From: Sporosarcina obsidiansis
GTDB lineage: Bacteria; Bacillota; Bacilli; Bacillales_A; Planococcaceae
NCBI RefSeq assembly: GCF_009651005.1
Contig: NZ_WHVW01000012.1
Coordinates: 35,930 to 99,929 of the forward strand
Length of the DNA stretch: 64,000 bases
Reading direction: 5' to 3'
Shown: positions 1 to 11,678 of the stretch, in pieces
Numbering within the stretch: position 1 is the stretch's first letter
How the letters are laid out: each line of letters starts with the position of its first letter
Program-made: the position numbers and the translations under genes
The notes under the pieces: model-generated
What the model was told of the DNA's origin: nothing
The model's input: only the letters and a program-made list of their open reading frames with translations
The model's database searches: none

Positions 1-1547
1 AAATCTTCATTCGGATAAGTTTTCAGCACAAAATCATACAAAGTAGATAAAAGTTGGTCTACCCTGCTAATTTCTCGTAGATACTTTTCAATTTTGTTCT
101 CGTCGTATGCAGTCTGAACTGAAGTAGTTCCTTTTTTATTTTTATTTACTCTAAACTTGATATCTGTTCCTACTTGACTATATAAGTGATTTTCAATCTC
201 ATCTGGAGCATTGTGCAAATCCATTAAAGAGATTGTCATAAAATTATTCTGACTCCCAAATGTCATTAAATGTTCCAAAACTTCTCCAATGACTTCCTTA
301 GTATCCATACCACCTAAGAAGTTTTGATAAATCATCCGGTCAAAGCCTCTGTAATAACCTAAGGAAGGTGTAGTTCTCCAGTTAGTTGAGATATTAGTGC
401 AATAATATCCTACTTTTTTAAAATACTCTGCCAACAATTGATTTTCAGATGAAAATTCATAAAAATATTCCGGATGAAGCATTTTATGCTCCGTTGCATA
501 CATCCCTGTATTGATACTTGACTTACTTGGTAGCGTCCACTCACTTGTTGTATAGCAATTCTCAGCAATCAATCCATTCTTGAAAAACTGATATGTATTT
601 GGCATAACTTCTTGTAAACCTTTATCTTGCAACAATTGATACGACAAGCCATCAACAAATATCTTCATCACCAATTTTACTCGTTTCTTTTCTGGTTCCA
701 ACTCTATAGGATGTCCAACAAAAATTGGTGAGTCTGAAGATATTTCAATAATACCCGGTTCTGTAATTCGAATATAATGATATTGATTAATCGGGAGATG
801 TTCTTTTGTGAATTTGAATGTTTCTCCATTCACTTTGATTTGAATAGTCGCATTGGTCTCCATCTTTGAAATTGGAAATACCACCGCTCCATTAGTCGTC
901 CACTCTTTTTTGTTGGATAAGATACTTCCTTTAACCAATTCGCTTTTAAATAACATTCTGGATTGTAGATCAATATTTGCATACTTCAATTCATTATACA
1001 TATTAATCATATACTCTTCAGTATTACCCACTTGTTGTGGTTTTCTGATTGTGCTTACTCCATTCAAGTCGACAGGAAACACACAGGCATCAAACTGAGT
1101 TAATAAAATTTCATACTCTTTAAGTTTCTCTTGCAGTAAAGCTGGAGTATATCCAGCCTTTACTGCAGCCTTACTGACCTCTTGAATACCATCTAAGGCT
1201 AGTTGTTTATCTTCATCGTTCACATGGTATTTCACAGCATAAAAATAGCACTCTAAAGAATCTTCATAACGTTTCAAAGCTGCAGTCATAAACGCTTTAT
1301 TATAATAAAGCGAGAAGCTAAACGGATGCTTTTTAATGCCGTCAGTTAGGATATCAACTGCTTTATCATGTTCTCCTTGTTGGAAAGCTAGAATCGATCT
1401 AAAAGCATATGCAGAGCTATTATCCAATTCAGTACTATATTCATTAATAAATATCTGCGCTTCAGCTAAATTATTATCACTGATAGACTTCTCAATTTGG
1501 TTTGATAGCTCTTTATAATATTCAAGTTTTTTTTGCAGTGACTGCAT
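1..1547 (-). CDS. TPR / sulfatase-like (alkaline phosphatase superfamily) protein, 3' end cut by window
   Basis: The open frame begins at an ATG at 1547, ten bases after GGAG, and runs off the left edge with about 515 codons seen. The N-terminal ~110 residues look like TPR helices. After a beta-rich linker, a sulfatase/phosphoglycerol-transferase-type domain starts near residue 295: FVDG supplies a metal-binding Asp, MPN follows, and WTLPSKSS near residue 339 offers a Thr/Ser nucleophile followed by INTG. In LtaS-type enzymes a Thr at this site carries phosphoglycerol. It lies directly after the pseudaminic acid genes behind a SigD-like promoter, so modification of the flagellar glycan or another surface glycan is a reasonable guess. 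The substrate is unknown. The catalytic C-terminal half, including further metal ligands, is outside the window. Confidence 0.7.
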   Translation of the reverse strand, partial: MQSLQKKLEYYKELSNQIEKSISDNNLAEAQIFINEYSTELDNSSAYAFRSILAFQQGEHDKAVDILTDGIKKHPFSFSLYYNKAFMTAALKRYEDSLECYFYAVKYHVNDEDKQLALDGIQEVSKAAVKAGYTPALLQEKLKEYEILLTQFDACVFPVDLNGVSTIRKPQQVGNTEEYMINMYNELKYANIDLQSRMLFKSELVKGSILSNKKEWTTNGAVVFPISKMETNATIQIKVNGETFKFTKEHLPINQYHYIRITEPGIIEISSDSPIFVGHPIELEPEKKRVKLVMKIFVDGLSYQLLQDKGLQEVMPNTYQFFKNGLIAENCYTTSEWTLPSKSSINTGMYATEHKMLHPEYFYEFSSENQLLAEYFKKVGYYCTNISTNWRTTPSLGYYRGFDRMIYQNFLGGMDTKEVIGEVLEHLMTFGSQNNFMTISLMDLHNAPDEIENHLYSQVGTDIKFRVNKNKKGTTSVQTAYDENKIEKYLREISRVDQLLSTLYDFVLKTYPNED

Positions 1548-1590
1548 GCAGTCTCATCTCCAATTTTAATAAGTTATTTTTCTTATTCTA

Positions 1591-1617
1591 TTATCGGCTT
1601 ATATTTGTGAGAATGAA
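1591..1617 (-). promoter_or_regulatory. Putative SigD promoter of the sulfatase-like gene
   Basis: On the minus strand the -10 is GCCGATAA (one mismatch to GCCGATAT). Exactly 15 bases upstream is TTCA in place of TAAA. The same TTCA-N15 arrangement occurs ahead of the maf operon. It lies 44 bases before the start codon and partly overlaps the pseC terminator tail. Confidence 0.5.
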
Positions 1618-1647
1618 GAAAAAGCCTAGCAAATTAAATGCCTGGCT
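1614..1647 (-). terminator. Terminator after pseC
   Basis: Minus-strand stem AGCCAGGCA / TGCTAGGCT around a TTTAATT loop with one internal mismatch, followed by TTTTTCTTC. It abuts the pseC stop codon. Confidence 0.75.
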
Positions 1648-2798
1648 CAATAGTGGTGAATAATGCTGTTTATTGCATTTACTACGTATTCTACATCTTC
1701 ATCTTTCATTTCTGCAAATATAGGTAACGTCAACGCTTGCGCATACCACTTCTCTGCTTTAGGACAAATCCCTTTCTCATATCCCAACTCCTGATAATAA
1801 GGATGCCAATAAACCGGAATATAATGCACATGCACTCCAATATTTAACGCTCGCATTTCATCAAAAACTTCTTTTCTCGACTTTTCCACTAAACGTGCGT
1901 CCAGCTGTATAATATACAAATGCCATCCAGAATCTGTGTCTTCAAGCTGTTTCGGCAAGATGATGCCAGGTATATCAGCCAACTTCTCATCGTATAAAGC
2001 AGCTATTTCTCTGCGTCGCTCTATAAAGCCGTCTAACCTATTCAATTGCGATAATCCTAAAGAAGCTTGTATATCGTTCATACGATAATTATAGCCTAGA
2101 TCCGTCATTTCATAATACCAGTCACCTTGTTCTAATGAATAAGGCGTTTTCTGAATGCCATGGCTACGAAATAATTTCAGGCTCTCGTAAAACTCTTCCG
2201 AATTAGTTGTTATAACACCACCTTCCCCCGTTGTTATAGGTTTAACAGGGTGAAAACTGAACATGGTCATATCTGCTTGTGTACCGACTTTCTGTCCTTT
2301 ATAGTCAGCTCCTAGTGAATGAGCCCCATCCTCAATAACAATAAGATTATGTTCCCTCGCAATTGACATGATTGCATCAACTTCTACAGGCTGGCCGGTG
2401 AAATCGACTGGTATGATCGCCTTTGTTCTTGATGTAATCTTTTTCTTGATTTCTTTCGGATCAATATTATATGTAACTTCATCAATATCTGCAAAGACAG
2501 GTGTGCCGCCACAATAAAGAACAGCATTTGATGTGGCTGCAAATGTAATTGGTGTAGTAATCACTTCATCGCCTTCGCGAATTCCTGCTGCATGACATGC
2601 CCCATGTAAAGCTGCTGTTCCATTAGAAAAAGCTACAGCGTATTTTACACCCATATAGTCTGCAATCCTCTTTTCGAATTCCTCAACCTTGGGACCCTGT
2701 GTTAAAAAAGGCGATCGTAAAGTGCTTACGACCGCTTCAATGTCCTCTTTATCAATAGATTGTTTTCCATAAGATAAAAAATTTTCACGTCTCTTCAT
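1647..2798 (-). CDS. pseC: PseC, UDP-4-amino-4,6-dideoxy-N-acetyl-beta-L-altrosamine transaminase
   Basis: DegT/DnrJ/EryC1 family PLP aminotransferase of 383 residues, full length. The Schiff-base lysine is K186 in SFHPVK, followed by TTGEGG, and SNGTAAL near residue 58 contributes to the cofactor pocket. In the pseudaminic acid pathway it aminates the C4 ketone made by PseB to give the 4-amino sugar. It is the last gene of the pse operon: its ATG overlaps the pseI stop region (TGATATG), so translation is probably coupled. The ribosome site (GGGAG) is 13 bases away. A terminator follows immediately. The pse context favours PseC over related sugar aminotransferases. Confidence 0.9.
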   Translation of the reverse strand: MKRRENFLSYGKQSIDKEDIEAVVSTLRSPFLTQGPKVEEFEKRIADYMGVKYAVAFSNGTAALHGACHAAGIREGDEVITTPITFAATSNAVLYCGGTPVFADIDEVTYNIDPKEIKKKITSRTKAIIPVDFTGQPVEVDAIMSIAREHNLIVIEDGAHSLGADYKGQKVGTQADMTMFSFHPVKPITTGEGGVITTNSEEFYESLKLFRSHGIQKTPYSLEQGDWYYEMTDLGYNYRMNDIQASLGLSQLNRLDGFIERRREIAALYDEKLADIPGIILPKQLEDTDSGWHLYIIQLDARLVEKSRKEVFDEMRALNIGVHVHYIPVYWHPYYQELGYEKGICPKAEKWYAQALTLPIFAEMKDEDVEYVVNAINSIIHHY

Positions 2799-2799
2799 A

Positions 2800-3843
2800 T
2801 CAATTTAGCAACTCCCAACTCACTGGAGTACCGGCAGCTATATCTTGTGAAACTTTCATCCCTAATAACCTATTATAATGTTTAGGAGCCAATCCGTATC
2901 CCGGACGTATCACTCTTATGTTATCTGTAGTTAGCTGATCTCCAGCTTTAATGTCTTCTGAAACATAGACAGAACGTCTAAATTTTAATGATTCTTTTTC
3001 CGCTTCTGTGACTCCGTACGTTACGTGCCCCATAGCCTGCCAAGCACGTTCAGTTTCTGCAACCAGCGTTGCCATTTCATCTGGCTCCATAGAGAATGCC
3101 GAATCCACACCGCCATCTGCTCTGGATAATGTGAAATGCTTTTCTATTACAGTAGCGCCAAGCGCCACGCTGGCAACCGCTACTCCAGTGCCCATAGTGT
3201 GATCAGATAAACCTACTTGAACATTAAATAATTCTCGCATATGCGGAATCGTGGAGATATTCGTATTTTCAGCAGTCGCTGGATAAGTACTTGTACATTT
3301 AAGTAAAATCAAGTCATTACATCCCTCTTCTTTAGCTGCCCGAACAGCCTCATCCAATTCAGCTACAGATGCCATGCCAGTAGAAATGATCATTGGTTTT
3401 CCAGTTGCTGCAATTTTTTTTATCAAAGGAATATCATTATTTTCAAATGAAGCTACCTTATAAAGAGGTACATCTAACTCTTCCAAAAAATCGACAGCAG
3501 TTTCGTCAAAAGGCGTACTGAAAGCAATCATTCCCAGTTCGCGAGCCCGATCAAATATCGGTTTGTGCCATTTCCATGGAGTATAAGCTTGTTGATACAA
3601 CTGATAAAGGTTGTGACCATTCCAGAGATTTTTTTCATCATCTATTTGAAAGTCAGGATTTTCAATATCAAGTGTCATGGTATCTGCAGTGTAGGTTTGG
3701 ATTTTCAGCGCATCAGCCCCAGACTTTGCAGCCGCTTCGACTATCTGAAGAGCACGTTCTAAAGACTGGTTATGGTTACCTGACATTTCGGCTATTATAA
3801 AGGGTTTGAATTCTCTACCTATTTTAATATGCTTATTTTTCAT
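2800..3843 (-). CDS. pseI: PseI, pseudaminic acid synthase
   Basis: NeuB/SpsE family of 347 residues. An N-terminal TIM-barrel synthase domain (about 10-260) carries AEMSGNHN, KIQTYTADTMTL, FSTPFD and ISTGMA. A C-terminal SAF antifreeze-like domain spans roughly 280-347 (RRSVYVSEDIKAGD). It condenses 2,4-diacetamido-2,4,6-trideoxy-L-altrose with phosphoenolpyruvate to form pseudaminic acid in the cytoplasm. The start ATG has GGAG eight bases upstream. It is downstream of pseH and overlaps pseC translation signals. The TADTMT and NLYQLY segments resemble PseI rather than sialic or legionaminic acid synthases; with the PseB/C/G/H set this makes the assignment firm. Confidence 0.92.
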   Translation of the reverse strand: MKNKHIKIGREFKPFIIAEMSGNHNQSLERALQIVEAAAKSGADALKIQTYTADTMTLDIENPDFQIDDEKNLWNGHNLYQLYQQAYTPWKWHKPIFDRARELGMIAFSTPFDETAVDFLEELDVPLYKVASFENNDIPLIKKIAATGKPMIISTGMASVAELDEAVRAAKEEGCNDLILLKCTSTYPATAENTNISTIPHMRELFNVQVGLSDHTMGTGVAVASVALGATVIEKHFTLSRADGGVDSAFSMEPDEMATLVAETERAWQAMGHVTYGVTEAEKESLKFRRSVYVSEDIKAGDQLTTDNIRVIRPGYGLAPKHYNRLLGMKVSQDIAAGTPVSWELLN

Positions 3844-3864
3844 TTAAACATCTCCAAATAAATA

Positions 3865-4416
3865 TTAAGAAAATAATATTTTAGTATAATTAATTCTTTC
3901 GCGAAGTTTCTTCCAATCCTTTTTGAAAGTAGCCATTCTTATTACATTATGAAATTCTCCATTTTTATATATATGATCAATAAATTTACCTTCTATTTTT
4001 CCACCAAACTTTTCATGAAGTCGTATTACCATTTCATTAAATTCTAATACTTCATACCAAATTTTATTGATCTTCAGTTCAAAAAAAATATAATCGTATA
4101 AATTACATTCTAATATTTTTGCAAGTCCTTTCCCTCGTGCTTCTATCTCTGCTAAATAGTAAGCCCAATTTGCTGTCTTGTTTTTATAATCAATATTATT
4201 AACGCTTATTAATCCAACATCTTGTCCGCTTTCCAACTGTATAATCCAATATTTCTCTTCTTCATAATTCCTATTTATCTTTTCAAACCATTGTAATTGT
4301 GAATCCATCGATAGTTGTGGATCAGTGTACATATATTTAGTTACCTCTGGTAACATCCTCCAAGTCATTATCATTTTCAAATCTTTTTCTTCAACTTTCC
4401 TAAGTTGAATAGTCAT
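3865..4416 (-). CDS. pseH: PseH, UDP-4-amino-sugar N-acetyltransferase
   Basis: GNAT-fold acetyltransferase of 183 residues. Early ITWRMLPEVTKYM-type residues, the central ISVNNIDYKN strand and the acetyl-CoA region ARGKGLAKIL (about 92-101) are typical of PseH/RimJ-type enzymes. It acetylates the 4-amino group of the PseC product. The start codon overlaps the pseG stop (ATGA), with GGAGG ten bases upstream. Its A+T content is visibly higher than that of the neighbouring pse genes. The last residues (NYTKILFS) are poorly conserved and the stop is 21 bases before pseI. Confidence 0.85.
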   Translation of the reverse strand: MTIQLRKVEEKDLKMIMTWRMLPEVTKYMYTDPQLSMDSQLQWFEKINRNYEEEKYWIIQLESGQDVGLISVNNIDYKNKTANWAYYLAEIEARGKGLAKILECNLYDYIFFELKINKIWYEVLEFNEMVIRLHEKFGGKIEGKFIDHIYKNGEFHNVIRMATFKKDWKKLRERINYTKILFS

Positions 4417-5474
4417 ACATTGTCGACCTCCATAAATAATTTAATAATTTCATTACTTCTAGAAGATATTTTAAAGGAATCGCCCTTTAAATTGCATCCT
4501 AATGAGATGTCAAGTATTCCTTTTTTATAATCTGAAACTTTCACTTTAGTATGTTCACCTAATAAAAAAACTTTTTTTTCTTTTGACAAAGTTCTTGATG
4601 TTTCTCTTTGGTTATCTGCTGTTATTACTACCAAAGAAGGTAATCCCATATAAAATCGCTCCCAAGTAGTAGCTCCTCCAGCACCGATAGCTAAATCAGC
4701 CTTCCTCATTAATTCTGCCATATTATTCACCTGACAGAGAAATTGAGCATTCGGTATTACCTTACATAATTCTTCGACTTTTTCTTTATTAAGATTAGAT
4801 GCCCCTACTACCACGTCAATATTCTCAAACTGCAGATCTAATTCCTGAATTGCCTCTAACGCCTTGATTGTTTCACCTGTCGGATCAGTTCCTCCGAAAA
4901 ATATTATTAAATTCTCCACTTTTCCCGAGCGGACTTTTGGCCTTTTAGCAACTTCTATAAACTCATCACGCAAAAGTACATAATCCGGTCCTAATAAAAG
5001 AACACATTCATCTGGCACTAAACCAATATAACGTTCTTGCATATTATTGTAATAGTTTTGATCAAGTAGGAAATCACATGTATGATGCCGATTTGCTAAA
5101 TCATCAATTACAAAAACAGAGCTGACCAAATTATCGAGCTCTTCTTCCCATTTATTATCTAATGAATAATGATCCACTACCAATACATCGACTTTACAAC
5201 CCAGCTGCTTCAAAAATGAAGCTGTGTCTATTGCATCCTGCTTCCAATTTTCTGAGATCCATTCTAAATCATTAGTAAAGTTTTCTGCTCTAGGTAATGA
5301 TAGGACCTCTACTTTTTGCGATTGCAAGTAAGCGATAATATTACCGACTAAGTCACGACAAATAAACGTCACTTCTGCTCCGTGACGTTGTAGTTGCTTA
5401 GCCAATGTTAAGCACCGCATTACGTGACCAGTTCCTATTTGGATTGAGGCGTCTGTGCGAAAAACAATATTCAT
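4413..5474 (-). CDS. pseG: PseG, UDP-2,4-diacetamido-2,4,6-trideoxy-beta-L-altropyranose hydrolase
   Basis: GT-B-fold nucleotide-sugar hydrolase (MurG-like). The N-terminal RTDASIQIGTGHVMRCL carries the family's glycine-rich loop and catalytic His. VVDHYSLD (about 100-107), FGGTDPTG and GAGGATTWE (about 265-273) form the nucleotide-binding C-terminal half. It removes UDP from the diacetamido sugar before PseI acts. I chose ATG 5474 with TAAGG about ten bases upstream; a GTG at 5483 is in frame but too close to that site. The 3' end overlaps pseH by four bases. The length (~353 aa) is somewhat above the Campylobacter type but normal for Bacillales. Confidence 0.9.
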   Translation of the reverse strand: MNIVFRTDASIQIGTGHVMRCLTLAKQLQRHGAEVTFICRDLVGNIIAYLQSQKVEVLSLPRAENFTNDLEWISENWKQDAIDTASFLKQLGCKVDVLVVDHYSLDNKWEEELDNLVSSVFVIDDLANRHHTCDFLLDQNYYNNMQERYIGLVPDECVLLLGPDYVLLRDEFIEVAKRPKVRSGKVENLIIFFGGTDPTGETIKALEAIQELDLQFENIDVVVGASNLNKEKVEELCKVIPNAQFLCQVNNMAELMRKADLAIGAGGATTWERFYMGLPSLVVITADNQRETSRTLSKEKKVFLLGEHTKVKVSDYKKGILDISLGCNLKGDSFKISSRSNEIIKLFMEVDNV

Positions 5475-5486
5475 TACGATCACGCC

Positions 5487-6218
5487 TTACATTTCTTTTT
5501 GTTCTATATGTGCGTTAATTAACGACCATTCACGATGCTTGTTTAACAAATCAATAATATCCTTTTGTGAAAAGTTATTATTAGAAGGGTATAGTTTCAT
5601 GAGTATTCGCTGGATTAATTCGAAATCCTCTATAGTGTCGACTGTCCATCGATACTGAGAGAGAACTTCTGGGCTCTTGAGATTGAGCAATGAGTATTTA
5701 TTTTTATTAGAATAAATATAGGCTGTAACATGTTCACGATCTCGCTTCAACGTTGCTTCTCTATAAGCTTTGATTAATGCATTCATAGACATTACTTCGG
5801 TATCCATGCCTCGTGGGTACGTTCTCTCCAGAGTATTCGATACGTAATCCACCTTTGGACAGTTATCAATAAACAACTCAATCACTTTATCGATAACTGC
5901 TGGGTCTATTAATGGACAGTCAGAGGTTAACCTAACGACCACATCTGCTTTCGCATTCATCGCAGCTTCGTAATAGCGGGACAACACATCTTCTTCTGAT
6001 CCTCTGTAGGTAGTATAACCAAGCTGCTTGCACAAGTTAACTATGGGATCATCAGTTTCATTAGTAGTTGTAGCTACAATGATTTCATTAATTAACTGAC
6101 TTCTAGAGACTCTTTCAAGTTGATATTCTAATAATGTTTTATCCATGACTTTCTTTAAAACCTTTCCAGGCAGACGCGTAGAAGTCATTCGCGCTTGAAT
6201 GGTAGCTACAATCTTCAT
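5487..6218 (-). CDS. pseF: PseF, CMP-pseudaminic acid cytidylyltransferase (SpsF-like)
   Basis: Nucleotidyltransferase with the N-terminal signature IVATIQARMTSTRLPGK, RLTSDCPLIDP (about 90-100) and PRGMDTEVM. This is the SpsF/CMP-sugar synthetase family. It should activate pseudaminic acid with CTP to give CMP-Pse, the donor used by Maf. The GTG in frame at 6236 is less likely than ATG 6218, which has AAGGAGG eight bases upstream; that site overlaps the end of pseB. SpsF proteins also act in spore-coat polysaccharide, but the otherwise complete pse set has no other CMP transferase, so PseF is the logical role. Confidence 0.82.
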   Translation of the reverse strand: MKIVATIQARMTSTRLPGKVLKKVMDKTLLEYQLERVSRSQLINEIIVATTTNETDDPIVNLCKQLGYTTYRGSEEDVLSRYYEAAMNAKADVVVRLTSDCPLIDPAVIDKVIELFIDNCPKVDYVSNTLERTYPRGMDTEVMSMNALIKAYREATLKRDREHVTAYIYSNKNKYSLLNLKSPEVLSQYRWTVDTIEDFELIQRILMKLYPSNNNFSQKDIIDLLNKHREWSLINAHIEQKEM

Positions 6219-6232
6219 TATTGCAACCTCCT

Positions 6233-9060
<2,828 letters not shown>

Positions 9061-9074
<14 letters not shown>

Positions 9075-9660
9075 GGCGAAAACCCTCATTGTCCATAGTC
9101 AACTGTATTTCCTTCTCTAATTCCTCAAAGTTCAGCAATAGCTCATATTGAATGATGTCCCCTATCAATACATTATCTTCATTCTCTATTGCTTTGGCCA
9201 GACTCTGAATATCTTCCTGCATTTTATCAGAAACCATAAGAAATCCTTGCCAATTCGATGGAACTGCCATGCTTTTTCCTATAGTCATCAGCATTTCATT
9301 GATCCATTGAAGTCCGCCAAGCAGCTGATCCAGTGTTGTCCATGTTTCAGGTTGTGGATTGTCATAGAAAGCTTCCGCTAAAGGAGCCAACTCCGGAATT
9401 GCTCGCTGTGTATATTCTTCAGCAGAAAGAAGCAGGTCATTTACGAATTCATTCACTGTCTTCGCAACGATTTCCAGCTTTTCAATTTTCTCAGCATGTT
9501 CATTCAGATAATTTTCATGATCTTCATACACTTCTATCCCGTCTGCGATAAAATGACTCAAATAATAATCCTTCGCCAGTAAGTTGTTAATTTGTTCAAT
9601 AATATGGTCAGCAGTTGGATTGTCGAAAGTGGTCGTCTGCTGTTGAAATATCAGTTCCAA
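9061..9660 (-). CDS. Hypothetical protein, first gene of the maf-pse operon
   Basis: 199 residues, acidic and predicted mostly helical, with no signal peptide or membrane segment. It starts with TTG eight bases after a strong GGAGG, and its 3' end overlaps the start of maf by 14 bases, implying translational coupling. I do not recognise a named domain. The helical, amphipathic composition (YLSHFIADGIEVYEDHE; IQSLAKAIENED) resembles small adaptors or chaperones. Position suggests a Maf or flagellin partner, for example presenting flagellin to the transferase. That role is inference from context only. Confidence 0.75.
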
Positions 9661-9715
9661 GGAGAACGCCTCCAGTTGATAGTTTTATGTAAAGTGTAAC
9701 ATATTTATATAGTTT

Positions 9716-9742
9716 ATATCGGTAGGGAATCTGTATATTGAA
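9716..9742 (-). promoter_or_regulatory. Possible SigD promoter of the maf-pse operon
   Basis: Minus-strand ACCGATAT (one mismatch to the SigD -10) with TTCA 15 bases upstream, 56 bases before the TTG start. The weak -35 is why confidence is moderate. The same TTCA-N15 pattern is found ahead of the sulfatase-like gene. Confidence 0.42.
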
Positions 9743-9916
9743 GGGAGAGCTTACTGGAGGTTATTGTAAATTCGTGTGAAGATTGATGGTTGAGATTAAA
9801 TTTGAATATTTTTGTATTTGCGATAAGCTTTTCGGGATGGATGTATAACCAAACAGACGAATTAAGATCCCAGGCTTCAGTTTATTCATCAAATAAGCGG
9901 ATTTGACTGGTCAGCA

Positions 9917-9941
9917 AGTATCAACAGTTGCTGTTGATACT
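9917..9941. repeat. Perfect 11-bp inverted repeat
   Basis: AGTATCAACAG, loop TTG, CTGTTGATACT. There is no T-tract on either side, so it is not a standard terminator. It could be an operator or a cruciform-forming site upstream of the maf operon. Confidence 0.7.
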
Positions 9942-10310
9942 ACCCCTTATCAATTTATTACTACTTGGTTCGCGGTGGAGTTTTAGCTAAGATTCGGCAA
10001 CAGGGGTTATCTGTTTGTCAATTAGTTTAAAGTAGATATATGATTTCCGTCATCTAATTGAGTTTGAATTATATGGGAACCTGATACCATCGTTATATTG
10101 GAGTAGGGAAAGATAATTCTGTACATAATCCCTCAAGCGCCTCTACCTTTTCGAAGCTCCATTCTTTTAATCCGGGAATATTCATGTTTAAATTCATATA
10201 TATCATCTTTCTCATACTTATTTCTCGACAATTGAATTATAAAAGAAATCGGTGATCACGTGTCTTTTTTATCTAAATTGTGCGGATACCCCAACAAATA
10301 TTATAGAACC

Positions 10311-10341
10311 AAAAAAACACGACCCTAATTTTGGGTCGCGT
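10311..10341 (-). terminator. hag terminator
   Basis: Minus-strand stem ACGCGACCC/GGGTCGTGT with a 7-base loop, followed by TTTTTTT. It starts 10 bases after the hag stop. Confidence 0.9.
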
Positions 10342-10351
10342 TTCAACCAAA

Positions 10352-11572
10352 TTAACGTAGTAATTGAAGTACGCCTTGTGGTTGTTGGTTTGCTTGAGCT
10401 AGCATAGCTTGTGCGGCTTGAGTCAAGATGTTGTTCTTAGTGAAGTCCATCATCTCTTTAGCCATATCTACATCACGAATACGTGACTCAGCTGCAGTCA
10501 AGTTTTCAGAAGAAGTATCAAGGTTAGCAATTGTATGCTCAAGACGGTTTTGTGTAGCACCTAGTTTAGATCGTTCAGAAGAAACTTTTGCAAGTGCTCC
10601 ATCAAGAACTTTCATAGCCACGTTGGCTTGGCCTTGGTTTCCAACTTTCAAATCTTTTACCCCAAGGGCAGAAGCACTCATATTTTCAATCGAAAGTTGA
10701 ATATTTTGATTTGTATTCGCCCCGATATGGAATGTCGCTTGTCCATCGGCACGCACATCTGCAGCTGCTGTAGTTTCATTAAAACTTGAAAGTGCATTTG
10801 TAGCAGCAGTTCTTACATCCCCATCACTATTTTTAACAGTAACTGTTACTCCATTTACAGCACCTTTAAATCCTGCAGCTGCTGCTGTAAGAGTTAAACC
10901 ACCGGAACCTGAAGCAATAGTGCCAGCACCACCAAAAATATCATCAAGATCAGTAGCTGCAGTAACATTAATTGTGTCAGTTTTTGTTTCTCCATTAATT
11001 ACATAAGATACTTCAATAGTATCCCCTGAAACTATCCCCAAGTTATTACCATTTGAGTCTGTTAGTGCAGTCGCTAATGCTGCAGCTGCTGTATCAGCCT
11101 TCAAACCTGTGTTTGTATTAATATTTTCTACAGCTGCATCTACACCTTTCCCCATCGATCCATCTAGTAGGTTTTTGGTGTTAAACTGTGTAGTTTCAGA
11201 AATACGATCAATTTCTTTTCCTAATTGATCCATTTCTTTCTGAATCTCGGCACGATCATCCCCAGTGTTCGTATCATTAGATGATTGTACCGCAAGTTCA
11301 CGCATACGTTGTAAGATTGAATGTGTTTCATTTAAAGCACCCTCTGCAGTTTGAATGAGGGAAATACCATCTTGTGAGTTTTTAGATGCCATGTCTAACC
11401 CACGAATCTGTCCACGCATTTTCTCAGAGATAGCAAGACCTGCTGCGTCATCTCCAGCACGGTTGATTTTCAAACCAGAAGATAATTTCTCTAAGTTTTT
11501 AGAAGCTTGTGTATTGTTTGCTCCCAATTGACGGTGTGTATTAAGTGCTGCGATATTGTGATTGATAATCAT
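10352..11572 (-). CDS. hag: Flagellin Hag
   Basis: 406 residues. The conserved N-terminal D0/D1 segment (MIINHNIAALNTHRQL, then SSGLKINRAGDDAAGLAISE, about 1-140) and the C-terminal D1/D0 segment (about 305-406, ending VLQLLR) flank an Ala/Thr/Gly-rich variable domain (~142-300). That domain would be surface exposed and is a plausible target for Ser/Thr glycosylation by the nearby Maf/Pse system. It is longer than the ~304-residue B. subtilis Hag, all of the excess being central. It is transcribed alone from a strong SigD promoter, with AAGGAGG eight bases before the ATG. The leader carries a CsrA-type hairpin. Confidence 0.97.
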   Translation of the reverse strand: MIINHNIAALNTHRQLGANNTQASKNLEKLSSGLKINRAGDDAAGLAISEKMRGQIRGLDMASKNSQDGISLIQTAEGALNETHSILQRMRELAVQSSNDTNTGDDRAEIQKEMDQLGKEIDRISETTQFNTKNLLDGSMGKGVDAAVENINTNTGLKADTAAAALATALTDSNGNNLGIVSGDTIEVSYVINGETKTDTINVTAATDLDDIFGGAGTIASGSGGLTLTAAAAGFKGAVNGVTVTVKNSDGDVRTAATNALSSFNETTAAADVRADGQATFHIGANTNQNIQLSIENMSASALGVKDLKVGNQGQANVAMKVLDGALAKVSSERSKLGATQNRLEHTIANLDTSSENLTAAESRIRDVDMAKEMMDFTKNNILTQAAQAMLAQANQQPQGVLQLLR

Positions 11573-11580
11573 TTTATTTT

Positions 11581-11619
11581 CCTCCTTGAGTGTTTGTTGG
11601 GTTCACGTCCATGTGACCC
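11581..11619 (-). promoter_or_regulatory. CsrA-binding sites in the hag leader
   Basis: The minus-strand leader folds a hairpin (GGGT-CAC / GTG-A-ACCC, 11599-11619) presenting GGA in its loop. The core ACATGGACGT (11605-11614) matches the CsrA consensus ACARGGAUGU at eight of ten positions. A second GGA lies inside the ribosome site AAGGAGG (11581-11587). This is the two-site arrangement known from B. subtilis hag, where CsrA blocks translation and FliW relieves it. Confidence 0.75.
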
Positions 11620-11678
11620 TGATTTTTTTGTTGCGGTATCTAGAGCCGGCCGAACTCTTTCTCCCGCTTACACTACTA

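Larger units (their letters stand above)
9661..10310. other. 650-bp gap between the hag terminator and the maf operon
   Basis: No convincing gene on either strand. It contains the operon promoter region at its left end and a perfect 11-bp inverted repeat with a 3-base loop at 9917-9941 (AGTATCAACAG/CTGTTGATACT). The rest is A+T-rich with frequent stops in all frames. It may be decayed DNA where other Bacillales keep fliD-fliS. Confidence 0.6.

Noticed and set aside
9661..10310. fliD or other gene remnants downstream of hag
   Set aside because: No frame gave a recognisable stretch; stops occur in all frames.
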